A DNA stretch of 64,000 bases, from assembly GCA_032719365.1 (NCBI GenBank), contig CM064872.1, forward strand, positions 22,049,758 through 22,113,757, read 5' to 3'. Each line of letters starts with the position of its first letter. Within the stretch, counting starts at the first letter, position 1. The stretch is from Prinsepia uniflora (taxonomy: Eukaryota > Streptophyta > Magnoliopsida > Rosales > Rosaceae). Shown piece by piece: positions 45,330-56,762 of this stretch. Under the pieces are notes generated by a model, which made no database searches, was not told where the DNA came from, and was given only the letters and a program-made list of their open reading frames with translations. The translations under genes were made by a program, and so were the position numbers.

Positions 45330-45784
45330 TCACATGATCATCGTGTACTCTTTTATCCTACGATCAGGGTTATTTTGTCCCATTGGGTTTTGTTACCTGT
45401 CTAGGTTTTAATGAGGCACATTTTGGTATGATCACCCCGCTAACAATGCATCCTGAAGATGCTACGATTTGACTCATATGCATTTGCACATCTTTTCCCT
45501 TCAACCACGGGTTTGTCCCACTGGGTTTACCGGGTAAGGTTTTGGTGGAGCAACACTGATGCATTTTATCTTAAAGGCGGATTATCTACCCGTATTCTAG
45601 AAGAGACGACATCAGCTTCCTCAGGAGATTCCGATGTGATCACGTATACGCACGTTGCACTCTTTTTCCTTCGACCAGGATTATTTTTGTCCCATAGGGT
45701 TTTTGTTACCTGGCAAGGTTTTAATGAGGCAACATATAAGTGCGTAGCCATGCAGTACCCTTACATGAAATATCCAAGGGGGAG

Positions 45785-45997
45785 TGTTGTAAATAGTTGT
45801 AAGGGTTATGTCTATTTATGTAATAGGTACTAGGGGTAGTTTTGTCCTTTGTATTCATTAATTACCCTCCCATATATAAGGGATAATTAATGCTTGTAAA
45901 CCCTAATTCTAATCTCATATTAATCAGACGTCTTATTTTCTTCTCTCTGCTTCTCCAAATTCTCTCTGCACTCACCTCCCGGATTTCCTTCACAACA
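45785..45997 (+). repeat. Copia-A 3' LTR
   Basis: 213 bp, preceded by the purine tract AAGGGGGAG and followed by AATAATAATAA, matching the 5' flank. Differences from the 5' LTR by eye: ACTCTC to ACCCTC, GTTTG to GCTTG, and TCCATG to TCTCTG. Confidence 0.9.
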
Positions 45998-46002
45998 AAT
46001 AA

Positions 46003-46419
46003 TAATAATAATAATAATTTACTCGATGTCCATGATGATGAATGTCGAGGATGATGATGAAGATAGTAAGGCCAGTGAAGGCATCCAAAAGAGGGTGATG
46101 AAGTTCATGATTACCACTCGAACCTCGAAGAATGAAAATTAATCCCAATGATGATCGGTTTTCTATAGAATTGAAACCAAAGTTTACCTGAAAATTGAGA
46201 TTTCATGAGATTCCATGATGATGAAGTTCAATAAAGACTATGATACTGCATTCAATATATCTGCAACCACAATGACCAAACTGTATAGAACAATGAGCAA
46301 ATATGAAAGTGAGACTACAGTATATATATAAACTAGCTGATATGAAATTCTTATTTGATTGATCTAACAAAAACAATAATGAGCTGATATGAAAGTGTGA
46401 CTACAGTATATGTATATAT
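46003..46419. other. Spacer between Copia-A and Copia-C
   Basis: No gene is supported. It has GATGATGA-rich sequence at 46030-46110 and two copies of an about 30-bp segment (GATATGAAAGTG-GACTACAGTATAT type) at about 46295-46330 and 46385-46415. Confidence 0.5.
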
Positions 46420-46985
46420 TGGTAATTGATCAAGACAGAGGACACTCCTTTCAATTCAAACAAGCTTGTAGAGTAACAAACTCAGGTACTCTTCGGATTT
46501 TCAACCTTCTAGCTGAAATGAAATGAGACTAGCTCATATAGTGGTAGTTCTTAGGATATTCTATTCTACTCTCAAAAATAGGGGTTGAAATGGATTAGCA
46601 ATTCTGATGAGAATCACAAAATTGCAATGTGCACACCATATGTTTGATAAAATGCCGTTTTGTGTTTTGATACTTATTTCTTGAATTCTCTGAGGTCAGA
46701 TATCTCTCTGATCCCTCAGTGTATACATATTTTTTCTTCTCGTTAGATTGAATGAATGCATTACATTAGACATATCAAGTCACACTTCTCACACACTCAT
46801 CGCATGATTCGGTTAAGGATGATAGTGACATCTCCTTAAACTTGAGTGTCACACTTACACGTCACACACTTACTCTAACAGAATTCGTTTACTCACGCAC
46901 ACACTCAGTCTTGCTTTCTTTCTGGTCACAGTGCTATCCATGAGTTGACAGTTGGCACACTGCCAAGTCAGCTGCAGTGAGCAAC

Positions 46986-47588
46986 TTATCTTCCAACAGC
47001 CCCTTCTAAGCTTTTCACTAGATCCACACCTACGAGACGTCTTAGGAAATAGAACTTTTCCTTGGATAGAGCTTTAGTGAAGATATCTGATACCTGATCT
47101 TTAGCCCTGCAATACTGAATGGATATCTCTCCATTCTGAATAACATCTATGTTATAATGCCATCTTCTGTTGACGTGCTTAGTCTTCTGATGAAAGACTG
47201 AATTTTTAGCCATAGCAATGACTTACATGTTGTCACACAGTAGAGGTGTAGCCTCTACGTGTCCATCTCCTAGATCACCAAGTACAAACCTCAACCATAC
47301 TGCTTGTGTAATTTCCTCAAAGGCATTCACATACTCAGTCTCAGCAGTAGATAGAGCAACATTGTTTTGTTTTACTGATGCCCAAGAGAAAACCTCACTG
47401 CCAAATGTAAAAGCATATCCAGATGTTCTTTTCATGTCACCTATAGATCCTCCCCAATCACTATCACGGTATCCAACAAGAGTAGATGCCCTCTCTCTCT
47501 TGTATGCTATCCCATAATCCAAAGTTCCATGGACATATCTGAGAACTCTCTTAGTTGTTCCATAGTGAGTCTTGGTAGGATTATGCAT
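46986..47588 (-). pseudogene. Copia-C RNase H
   Basis: Two frames separated by a stop near 47215-47222. Upstream (47588-47223) has 'VGYRDSDWGGS' (family 'Y.DADWAG') and 'LSTAETEYV'. Downstream (47213-46986) has 'HVNRRWHYNID' and 'VSDIFTKALSKEKF', the standard copia C-terminus. Confidence 0.8.
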
Positions 47589-47599
47589 AAATCTTTACA

Positions 47600-48400
47600 A
47601 TAGACGAGAGCCATACATCAAATCTAGTCTTGTGGCAGTTAGATAGAGTAGACTTCCTACAATTTGCATGTATTGTTGCTCATCTGCAGCTTCACTGTCG
47701 TCATTTCTTTGTAGTTTCTCACTTGTAGCAAAGGGAATGCTCACAGGTTTTCAGTCTTTAAGGCCAAACTTGTCCAATAAGGTCAAGGCATACTTTCTCT
47801 TCTGTATGAAAATCCCTTCTTTGGACTATAGCACTCCCATACCTAGAAAGTGATGTAGCAGTTCTAGGTCACTCATACTTCCCTATTATATCTTGTTTGA
47901 AATCTTCCATCATACTTGTGCTATCACCTGTGTACACAATGTCATCCACATAGATAGACACAATTAGGGCTCCTTCATCCTTCTTGACCTTTAGGTATAA
48001 GGTAGCCTCACCGGTACTCCTTTCAAAACCACAACTAAATAGATAAGTATCTATCTCTCCATACCATGACCTTGGTGCCTGTTTGAGACCATAAAGACCA
48101 TTCTGTAGCTTGTAGACTTTGGCTTCACTCCCTTGAACCTCAAACCCTTCAGGCTAATCCACATAGACATCTTCCTCTAGGATTCCATTCTGAAAAGCTA
48201 ATTTCACATCAAGTTGAAACAAGTTCCACTCCCTTTGTGTTGCTAAGGCAATTAAGATCCTTATTGTATCCAGTCTTGCAACTGGTGCAAATGTCTCATT
48301 GAAATCAAATCACCCTTTTGCAAAAAATCTGGCTTTATGTTGTTGCACATAACCATCTAGGTTCATCTTTGTCTTATACACCTACTTGACTCTAGTCATT
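47600..48400 (-). pseudogene. Copia-C reverse transcriptase, multiply interrupted
   Basis: Minus-strand words include 'YVDDIV' (about 47955-47935), 'GSLLYLTATR' and upstream 'QNGLYGLKQ'-type sequence. Several stops and frame changes occur, so no long frame remains. Confidence 0.7.
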
Positions 48401-48696
48401 GGTTTAGAAATAAGTCTCTCCATTAGCTTCCAGGTCTCATTCTTCTCAATCATCTGTATCTCAGCCTCCATAGCTTTCTTCCAGGCTGAGTCCTTGATTG
48501 CTTCTATGAAATTTTCAGGCTGAAACATGCTCATATGACATCTGACATAGATATCACTGAGACTTCTCCGTTTCACAAGAGTAGTATTTCCCATGTTATC
48601 CTGAGGAACTGCTTGAACGAGTGCTAAGTGATGAACTTGAGTTGGAAATAGGATGATTTCTTGCATCTGAACTAGAACTTGGCATCTCAGGTGCAT
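48382..48696 (-). pseudogene. Copia-C linker and start of RT
   Basis: 104 residues including 'FIEAIKDSAWKKAMEAEIQMIEKNETWKL', the segment that precedes the RT palm in copia Pol. It is then interrupted near 48382. Confidence 0.7.
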
Positions 48697-49255
48697 GTGG
48701 TGGAAGTTCTGGTTCAGAATTAGTGTTTCCTGACGTGAAACTCAAGGGAACAAAACTTGGAGCTTCCTAAAGTTTCTCCCAATTCCAGTGACTTTCCTCA
48801 TTGAAAATCACACTTCTAGACACCACAACCTTCTTGCTTTCCATGTTTTAGACCTTATTTCCTTTCTCACAGCTCCCATAGCCAACAAAGATTCATTTGC
48901 TACTTGAATCATCCAATTTCTGTCTAGTTTGTTTTGGAACATGCATAGCACAATGATCCAAATACTCTTAGGCGTGACACCCCTGGCCTTCTTCCTGAAA
49001 ACTTTTCAAATGGAGACTTGTCCTATACAGACTTGGTAGGACATCTGTTTAGCAAATACGCAGAACTGATCACTACTTCTCCCCAAAACTCATAGGGTAA
49101 TTGCTTGTTGTGAAGCATAGATTTGGCCATTTCAACTATGGTCCTATTCTTCCTTTCAGATGCCCATTCTGTTGGGAGGAATTGGCAACTGTCAATTGAC
49201 TTTCAATTCCACTTTCATCAAGAACTTTCTGGAACTCAGTTGATAAGTACTCTCC

Positions 49256-49940
49256 TCATCTTTCACTTCTCAGCCTCTTTATCTTAAAACCACTTTGAAG
49301 TTCTATCATTGCTTTAAAATTTTTGAAAACATTTAATACCCCTACCTTATGCCTTAGAAAGTACAACCAGCACATCTTGGAGTGATCATCAATGAAAGTG
49401 AGGAAATAGAGATTTTCTCCCATTTTCTGTCTGCATTGGTCCATACACATCAGTGTGTATGAGCTCTAGAGGTGAGGATGCCCTCCAAACTCCTCCAGTG
49501 TCAAAAGAACTGACATGGTGCTTCCCTGCAATGCACCCGTCACATACTTCCTTATCTCCTTGTAGGCAAGGTAGCCCTATCACCATGTCCTTTTGTTTCA
49601 ATAGCTTGAGACTAGACAGATTCACATGTCCAAATCTTATATTCCATAGGTCTGAGCTCTCCTTTGTCACTATTCTTCTAGCTTCTGGATGTTCTATCAT
49701 TATGGTTTTTGGATTTACATAATCTAGAGATAATTTGAAACACCTACTCCCTATCATAGGTACTCTTGCTACCTTCTGCTCCATCTGCTTGTCTTCATAA
49801 ATCTCTGCATACTTGTTTCCAAATACCAAAATATAGCCATGTTCTACCATATGCCCTACACTTAGTAGGTTTTCATCCAAACTAGGTACAAACATCACTT
49901 CTTTGATGTACTTGATACCTTGTTTTGTACAAACCAACAA
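49256..49940 (-). pseudogene. Copia-C GAG-pre-integrase and integrase start
   Basis: Contains 'DLWNIRFGHVNLSSLKLLKQK', 'CDGCIAGKHH' and 'LELIHTDVYGPM' (first integrase Asp). In a shifted frame it continues 'LTFIDDHSKMCWLYFLRHK', ending near 'RSER' before the second acidic residue. The frame changes at about 49400-49440. Confidence 0.8.
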
Positions 49941-50029
49941 TGATCATTTCCCTGCTACTTGAACAAGGTCTCTAGTTCCCATCTTCACCTTCACATTCAG
50001 ATTTCTATCAATGTGAGTTAGTAGGGACT

Positions 50030-50110
50030 TATGACCATTCACGTGGTTACTACATCCACTTTCCAAATACCAAACAACCTCATCTTTCTCTATTGAAGCA
50101 GAATGACAGG
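50030..50110 (-). pseudogene. Copia-C protease with Asp-to-Glu at the active site
   Basis: Minus-strand reading 'VWYLESGCSNHVNGHKS' matches the copia protease signature 'WYLDSGCSNHM', but the catalytic Asp codon is GAA (50063-50061), Glu. That alone should abolish protease activity. Confidence 0.75.
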
Positions 50111-50165
50111 CTTAAAACATTCTCCCTTCTACTTTTTCTGCCTTCTGTGCAAAAATAGCAGTAGG

Positions 50166-51090
50166 CTAGCTACTTTCCAAGACAATCTTTTGCCATGTGT
50201 CCAAGCTTTGAACACTTAAAACACTTAAACTTCCCTCCTTTGAGGAATCATTCTCCCCAGTGATACTTGTTGCAATCCTTGTAGAACACTCTTGTGACAT
50301 CTCCTCTCTGATTTTCAGAAGGTTTCTCCTACTTGGCAATTTCTTTGCCCTTGTACATGTCACTGTTCCAGGTCTTATATCCTGATTTGCTTTGTGGCTT
50401 TTTAGGCTTCCAAGAATTAGAACTAGATTGCCCTTGTGACTTATTTGACACACTCATGCTTGAAAAAGCTTTCTCAACCTCATTTTCAGTGTGCATTTCC
50501 AATCTCTGGTCAAATGCCCTGATTGAGGCAGTGATACTTTCTACACTAATCAGATATAGATCTCTTGTTTTTTCAAGAATTGAAATGATGGAATCATAGT
50601 TTTTAGTTAGACTAATTAGGATTTTATGAAAGAGTCTTTTCTCAATAATCTCCTCTCCATAGGACTTCATCTGATTGACAATTACTAACAACCTAGATAT
50701 GTAGGCAAAAAATTATTCATCATGTTTCATACAAGTGTATTCAAAATCTCTTTGTAGCGATTGTAGTTTAACGGCTCTCACCTTAGGATCTCCTCTAAAT
50801 TCTCTCTTCAGAACTTCCCAAGCTTGCTTAGCAATCTCCACATTCGAGATCCATGGAAAGATCTCCTCAGTTATTGCATTCTGAATCAAGTTCAATGCCT
50901 TGGCATTCTTGATCAGATCAGTATGACTTACATCAAGTTCTATCTCTTCGTCCTCACTGTCATACTCAACTTTTGGTAGTCCTTGAGTCACAATAGGCCA
51001 TAGATCACATGCTTTTAGTGCTATTCTTATCTTTATACTCAAAAAATCATAATTGGCTCCCGTAAACACAGGTATTCCCACCAGTACCAC
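50166..51090 (-). pseudogene. Copia-C Gag
   Basis: Starts near 51090 ('VPVFTGANYDFLSIKIRIAL' type). A UBN2-like domain follows ('NALTEEIFPW..', 'AWEVLKREF', 'VKLQSLQRDFE'), then a stop near 50711. It continues 'EKRLFHKILISLTKNYDSII' and a lysine-rich tail, then a frameshift. Around 50210-50280 a shifted frame has a CX2CX4HX4C-like knuckle remnant. Confidence 0.75.
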
Positions 51091-51393
51091 CCATTGACTT
51101 GCTCATGAAGTAACCTTCGCTTTCGAGAAGAAATCTTTAGCACGAGTACCACATCACAGTCAGATTCCCCAGGTGAGCAGATCCACCAGCTCTAATACCA
51201 TATTGATAATCAATCAAGATAGGGGACACTTCGTTCAATTCAAACAAGCTTGCAGAGTAACAAACTCATGTACTCTTCGGATCATCAACCTTCTAGCTGA
51301 AATGAAATGAGACTAGCACATATGGTGGTAGATTTTAGGATCTTCTATTCTACTATCAAATCTGGATTATAAATTCTGATGAGTCTAGACTCA

Positions 51394-51448
51394 GGAGTGA
51401 TGTTGATCCTGAGTTCTCAGATGGTGAGAGTTCTCCAGCGGCTAGAGT
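51394..51448. other. Segment interrupted by the hAT element
   Basis: Joined after the hAT (54691 onward) with duplication of GCTAGAGT. One frame across the junction reads serine/acidic-rich text ('DVDPEFSDGESSPAARVAP'), so it may be exonic, but no family is recognised. Confidence 0.3.
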
Positions 51449-51529
51449 TAGGCCTGGCAATGGGTCGTGTCGTGTCGGGTTCGTGTCGTATCATGTACTC
51501 TATTTTACCTATTTAAGCTCAACCCGAAT

Positions 51530-51720
51530 CCGACCCGTTTATTAATCGTGTCAAAACATGTAACCCGAACCCGTCCTGTTTATTAAACAGGTAACCCGAA
51601 CCCACCTGTTTAACCCATTTATTAAACGTGTCGTGTTGAATAACCTATTTAACCCGTTTAATCTGTTTAACACATTTAACTTGTTTAACCTATTTAACAT
51701 GTTTAACCTATTTAACCATA
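51530..51720. repeat. TTTAACCYRT-type subterminal repeats of the hAT element
   Basis: About ten imperfect copies of a 10-bp word (TTTAACCCGT, TTTAACCTAT, TTTAACATGT and similar) run in tandem. The inverted counterpart (ATGGGTTAGCGGGTTG type) lies at 54430-54600 near the other end. Such repeats are typical transposase-binding arrays of hAT elements; the binding itself is inferred. Confidence 0.6.
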
Positions 51721-52725
51721 TATCCTACATAATATTTGAAGCATAATTTTTTCACTAAAATATTATACCAACCATCAACGAACTTCATAATTCAACAAAC
51801 TTCATAATTCATAATTCATAATTCATAAGTACATGTAATAATTTAGTATCCATGACCAACAATACAATATTGTCAATGTAATATTAAGTTCTAAAAGAAA
51901 ATAAGTATAGTACATAATACCAAATAAAATTAAGTAATTAATTAACAAACTCTAAGGGAAATGTTTCAACAAAAAAAGTGTTAAAATTGATTAGATCTTC
52001 GGGGATTGCACAAGAACACAGAAACTAATCAGCACCTACAATAAAATAAAGAAAACATTAGAATCCAACCACAAAATTAATAACAACGTGTAAAGACATG
52101 CTAGAATGTGATTTTTTTTAGTACCTAAATGCTATCCATCATTAGGAATGGTATTAGAGTATTCAACAGATTGAGAATTATTGATACTAATTTCTAATTT
52201 GCTGATATCCTCATGAGATACTCACGCTAATGCTGCTTCTCACTAATGGTCATTAGACAAAATCTCTGATACCAATTAGAGCTTGTCATATCAGATAATA
52301 GCCACATGCACTAATAGAATCAAATCTCTAATACTTAGATAGACACAACCTCACCACATGCACTAATAGAATCATCTCTGTTACTGAAGTCGATTATCAA
52401 ACAGTGCACATACATTTTAAATATCTTCATCCCCATTCCTGTTAAGATCTTTGAAATCAAAGTAAATCAAATCACTAATAGAATCAGCTCTCAAAGTCCG
52501 AAACCAGGAATTTCTCCATAGAAGTTACAAATCATCACAAGCATATACGACTTCTTTCCATTAGTTAAATTATTCGATTAACAGAGTTTGATTATTCATA
52601 TTAATGGAGCTGCAAAATTAGGATCCAAATGCGAAACTGAAACTGGAATGAGTTAGAAATTAAGACACATACGTGATACGCCATTAATTTGATGTAAAAC
52701 TGAAAGTACCTGCCCGTGAGTTGAA

Positions 52726-52947
52726 ATGAAGCTGCTGACTAGGTCCTCGACCCTATTCAGAAATGCGAAGGTTAGTTCAAACCCCGGTGAATTCATGGAC
52801 CTCGTCCAACGCCTAACCAGCTTATTACTATCCAATTCTTCTTCATTGGACCCAACAGAGCAGAGATCTTCGTCGTCGTCGACTGGAAGCGAGTCTATGC
52901 AGAGAGCTGAGTGGGAGAAGAAGACGAAAGGTCTCTCATCTTTTTAG
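52726..52947 (+). other. Gene-like fragment inside the hAT element
   Basis: A 73-residue plus-strand frame, serine-rich ('LLLSNSSSLDPTEQRSSSSSTGSES'), ending 'EWEKKTKGLSSF'. The overlapping minus frame is also open for 60 residues. The base composition is more GC-rich than the rest of the element, which fits a captured exon or an ancestral 5' exon of the transposon gene. No family is recognised. Confidence 0.25.
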
Positions 52948-54690
52948 AATGGCATAGTGATGTCTCATCTCCTACAAAGTAGGATTTCTCATTCAAACAA
53001 TTGTAACTGTTTTATGCTCAATCTAAATTCCAACAATCCTATGTGTTTCTTTGCTTCAAACTCAAACATGATAAACATTCAATTGTCTAGGAGCATATAA
53101 GCACGGTAAGGGATATGAATCAATACTGGCATTAGAATTGAGCAAGCCCTAAACCAAAGTAATTTGAACAAATGACAACCAGGGGAATAATAGTAATCCA
53201 TAATAAAAGTTTATCCTGTCTCAAACTACAGTGATTATCGAATGAGATGACAACTACATATTCAAAATTCTAACCCTGATTAGCACACATGGCATAGATG
53301 CTTCCTATGTCCAAAGGTTGTGATTTTCCACATGTGGCAATAAATAAATTAGTTTCTTCACCTTAATATAGTCTACCCAAATCTCATATGACACTAACAT
53401 GCCAGGTCTATGAAAGGTTCGATAAATTAGTTTCTTCACCTTAATAAGAATGCCAGGAACAATTAAAAACCACAGTGAGGAAAATCTCTCCCTTAATCAT
53501 GCTACTCAAGCTCTGTTTTTTACTTATTTAGCTAGAATTGTTCATAAGAGTATGAATACCAAAAAGCTTCAAGACAGTATACACAACACCAACACACATC
53601 GAGATCAAAGAAAGAAAGAAAGTCGATACAAGAGATGAGCAACTATATAAATATAATGTACCTGCAATGAAAAATTAAATCACCAAGGAAAGAAAGCAGC
53701 ATGCTCAATGTTGGAAAAAAAAAAATATTATAAATGTAAAATAGTACAGGAAAAAACGCCTAAAACTCACCAACCTAGTAGGGACACAACGCAACCCCAA
53801 TTTACAGAGTGGCGAATGAGCAACTGAGATGCGACGAGAGGAAAATTATCACACGCATATGGGAGCTACGCGATGCTCCACACCAATAACCCTCTGTCTT
53901 CTGCAGCCCTTTCTGAAACAAGAACAACCACTTCACAGAGAAGATGAAGATGAGGTTGACGCACCTAGGTGGTTTTGGTTTGGGATCTAAATCAACGATG
54001 AAGCATCGACAGTGGTGAGGAACTTTGAACCTTGCACGCACCTAAGTGTTTTTGCATCCAAATTTTCAATTCACACCTAAGTATCAACTACAGGTCTTGT
54101 ATGAAATTAGGTTTAGGATTTTATTATGTTTAGTTGCTAGCGGGGACTCAAAATGGGGACCTACTATTCATGACATCTTCCCCAGTGGGCTGTTCTTGTC
54201 GCAATACCCAATAAACGGAGGGATGTTCTTGTTGCCTTGTTGGGTTGTTCTTATTGATGAAGGAAGGTTGAGAATGGAGAAGATTAGAGGAGGGTTGCTG
54301 GAGAAATAGAAGTGGAGGCGTGGAGCACTAGAGGCTGGAGCTGCTGATTTGGTTTTTTGAGTTTAATTAGGTTATCAATTATAAAGTTTTAGTATTTATA
54401 TGTTGGTCTTTGTGAAACCCTAAAGTACTAAATGGGTTCGCAGGTTGATGGGTTCGCGGGTTGATGGGTTAGCAGGTTGGGACTCAATAACCCATTTAAT
54501 AAACAGGTTAATAGGTTATTAAATGGGTTAGCGGGTTGACCCGAAACCCACCTGTTTAATAAACGGGTTATAACAGGTTGACCCGAAAATGACCAGGATT
54601 ATTATCGAGTCGGGTTAGTTCGGGTTAATTTCGTGCGGGTTTCGAGTCGTATATCGGGTCGTGTCAGAAATTGCCACCCTTAGCTAGAGT

Positions 54691-55414
54691 GGCGCCTTCA
54701 AAACAAATAGTACTACAAGGAATTTCAAGGCTGTTACTATCCCATCTGTCGAGAATGGCGTCGTCGTCATTGTTGGCTGGCATCGATGCTCTAGTTGTTG
54801 TAGACTGACATTGACACCCTCATCTCATAAGGTTGCAGATCGATGCCAACTCCATCGTCTCCCAAGGTTGCAGATCGAGACAAACGACATCGTCTGTGTC
54901 TCATCCACCTCCATCAGTCAATTACCCGATTGAGATCCCTCAATGCGACCACCATCGAGCAGTCGCATGCTTGTGCTATAGGTAAATTCAGTTATTTATT
55001 TTTCAATATATTGATTTTATTTGCTTTTTCTAATTATTCATAAACCTCAATTGGAAAAGTAACCTGATTTATTTCTTCTTTTCATTTTACTGATTTTTTT
55101 TGGTTGGATGGTTTATTATTTTACATGTTTTTTTTTCCTGATTATGTTTGTTTGTTTGTTGCTGATTAGATGGGTAAGGAAGAAAATTCCGAGCTATTAG
55201 TTCCATGATTGCTACAATGTATATTAGGTCAGTGTGGAAAATGAATTTTGGTTTGTTTTATTTTTTGATTGTAGATCTAATTTTCTTCGTTTGTTTCATA
55301 TTTCATGTTTTGATTTGGGTTGCAGGTTTTGCAGTTAATATTCTTTTGTATTTATAATGTGTATTTGAACCTCTTTGTATAGAGGTATTATATATTTGTA
55401 ATTTGGTTTTACAG
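54691..55414. other. Sequence downstream of the hAT element, possible old exon
   Basis: 54700-54980 is relatively GC-rich, contains GTTGCAGATCGA twice, and ends with a donor-like ATAG/GTAAAT. The remainder is AT-rich. The small frame at 54843-55043 has no recognised domain. No gene model can be closed. Confidence 0.25.
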
Positions 55415-55417
55415 TTA

Positions 55418-56018
55418 GGCCTCGTTTGGAATGCCGTACTGTACTGACTATTTCAATCGGATAGACTAATCTGTCCATCAGATAGACTGATTATTTAGTC
55501 GGGCGTTTAGTACTTTTCCGGATTAGAATGCCGACTATATTATACTGACCGGATTATATTATAGTAATTGATGAAATACTTATATCTTAAATATTAATTA
55601 TGTATGTCATTATTTTTATTATTATTTATTTTAATAATAATTATTATTACTATTTATTACATTTTTATTAATTAATTATTTTTAATTTTATCGTTATTAT
55701 TTATTAAAATATCATTAATTATTAATTTATTATTATTAGTATTTATTACTTTATTACTTTTTATTATTAATATTTACTAAATTAATATTTTATTTTTATT
55801 ATATTACTATTTATTAATTTTTTTTTTTTACAAGATTACTAGTTATCCGACTACTTAATACGGACAATTTTGAGCGTATTATTTTAGCGTGTCTGGACCG
55901 TATAAAAATATTCAACCGTATTAACTTATACGGTGGCTAATTAATACGACTGGTCCCAAACACGGGTTTCAGATTATTTAGCCTATATGGAGCGTAATAC
56001 GGCGAAACAAACACACCC
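55418..56018. mobile_element. Harbinger-like MITE
   Basis: 601 bp with related inverted ends GGCCTCGTTTGGAATGCCGTA and GGGTGTGTTTGTTTCGCCGTA. TTA is present on both sides (55415-55417 and 56019-56021), the usual TWA target of PIF/Harbinger elements. The inside is AT-rich and non-coding, with repeats of ATTATTATTTATTA type. Confidence 0.55.
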
Positions 56019-56021
56019 TTA

Positions 56022-56549
56022 GATGTTATACGTATACGAACACAAAAAATGAAGTAATTATTGTATAATTTCAATTAATAAATTTTTTAATATAGGGAAA
56101 ATTTGTTTTTTTTTTTTGAAATATAAGTTATTGAGCACTATTGTAAGATTTGTGTACTTTATTAATCAGTCGGGATTGTCAGACTTGCGCATTGATAAAG
56201 AAAACGTGGAGCCTTTGCTGTAACATGATGTTAAAGTCAGTTGGTTTTTTGATCAGGTAAAGTAAGTTTGTTAAGTCGCAGTTATCTTTTTCTTTGGGTT
56301 TTTTGTAGAATTTTAGGTAGTTTAATGATTCTTCATTGATTGTTGATCCTTGAAATGCATGCCTGATTCCAAAACAACCCGAATAGATTATATTTTCCAA
56401 ATTTGTGTAAGACATATTTCATTACATGAGCTTCATAGAGAAGATTGGGGAGTCTTGCAACCATAAGAGATACGGGGAAGAGATTTAACAAAAAAAAAAA
56501 GAGATAAGGGGAAGATTCTTTTACAAGGGCGGAGTAGGAATGGTCTTTA
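56022..56549. other. Spacer with an unassigned minus-strand frame
   Basis: A 78-residue minus frame (56415-56179, 'MSYTNLENIIYSGCFG...') has no recognised domain and ordinary composition. It may be chance. Otherwise AT-rich. Confidence 0.3.
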
Positions 56550-56762
56550 TGTTGTGAAGGAAAGTCGGAAGACTTGAATGCAGAGAGAATATGTAGAGGC
56601 AGAGAGAAAATAATACGTCTGTTTATTTTGGTATTCTCCTTAGGGTTTACAAGGATTAATTATCCCTTATATATGGGAGAATAATTAATGAATACAAAAG
56701 GACAAAACTACCCCTAGCACCTATTACATAAATAGACATAACAAATAAAACTATTTACAACA
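56550..56762 (-). repeat. Copia-B 3' LTR
   Basis: TGTTGTGAAGG...TTTACAACA on the plus strand, the reverse of the Copia-A LTR with about a dozen differences by eye. The outer flank is CTTTA; the matching flank lies beyond the window. Confidence 0.9.

Larger units (their letters stand above)
39720..45462 (+). other. Dispersed CNGAA-loop hairpins across Copia-A
   Basis: Perfect stems of five or six base pairs around a five-base loop CNGAA lie at 39720-39734, 40275-40291, 40393-40409, 40632-40648, 40945-40959, 41788-41802, 42279-42295, 42996-43010, 43902-43916, 44369-44383 and 45448-45462. Weaker members lie at 39766-39778, 40070-40082 and 43985-44001 (one G-U pair). Examples are AGTTTC-CGGAA-GAAACT, TCTTGC-CTGAA-GCAAGA and CTTGTA-CAGAA-TACAAG. 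Stems are unrelated in sequence while the loop is constant. They occur in non-coding leader and trailer and in different codon phases within genes, so codon use does not explain them. Those testable in Copia-B are mostly kept. The function is unknown; RNA packaging or protein binding are possibilities. Confidence 0.7.
38752..45997 (+). mobile_element. Copia-A: nearly complete Ty1/copia retrotransposon
   Basis: LTRs are 38752-38964 and 45785-45997, each 213 bp, TG...CA, differing at about four positions by hand count. It inserted in a TAA microsatellite, with AATAA on both sides (38747-38751 and 45998-46002). Order: LTR, 1.39-kb leader, gag, 220-bp spacer, pol (protease, integrase, RT, RNase H), trailer, purine tract (45774-45784), LTR. 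Two frameshifts break the proteins. A second copy of the family (Copia-B) lies at 56550-64000 on the other strand. An element-wide set of CNGAA-loop hairpins is described separately. Confidence 0.93.
46420..51393 (-). mobile_element. Copia-C: degraded Ty1/copia retrotransposon
   Basis: Minus strand. The 3' LTR is 46420-46998 (579 bp, TGTTGGAAG... in sense), with its purine tract AGAAGGGGC just inside. The 5' LTR is cut down to about 190 bp (51204-51393); its inner end and the priming site TGGTATTAGAGC (about 51186-51200) are preserved. The outer part of the 5' LTR is missing, so no target duplication can be scored. All copia domains are recognisable but split by stops and frameshifts. Confidence 0.85.
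51449..54682. mobile_element. hAT-type DNA transposon, non-autonomous
   Basis: Terminal repeats TAGGCCTGGCAA...TTGCCACCCTTA (inverted match TARGG-TGGCAA) with a perfect 8-bp target duplication GCTAGAGT (51441-51448 and 54683-54690), as for hAT elements. Both subterminal regions are rich in CGGGTCGTGTC, CCCGAACC and TTTAACC(C/T)(A/G)T words. No transposase or BED/dimerisation domain is visible in 3.2 kb. The interior has small gene-like frames (see 52726-52947). Confidence 0.85.
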
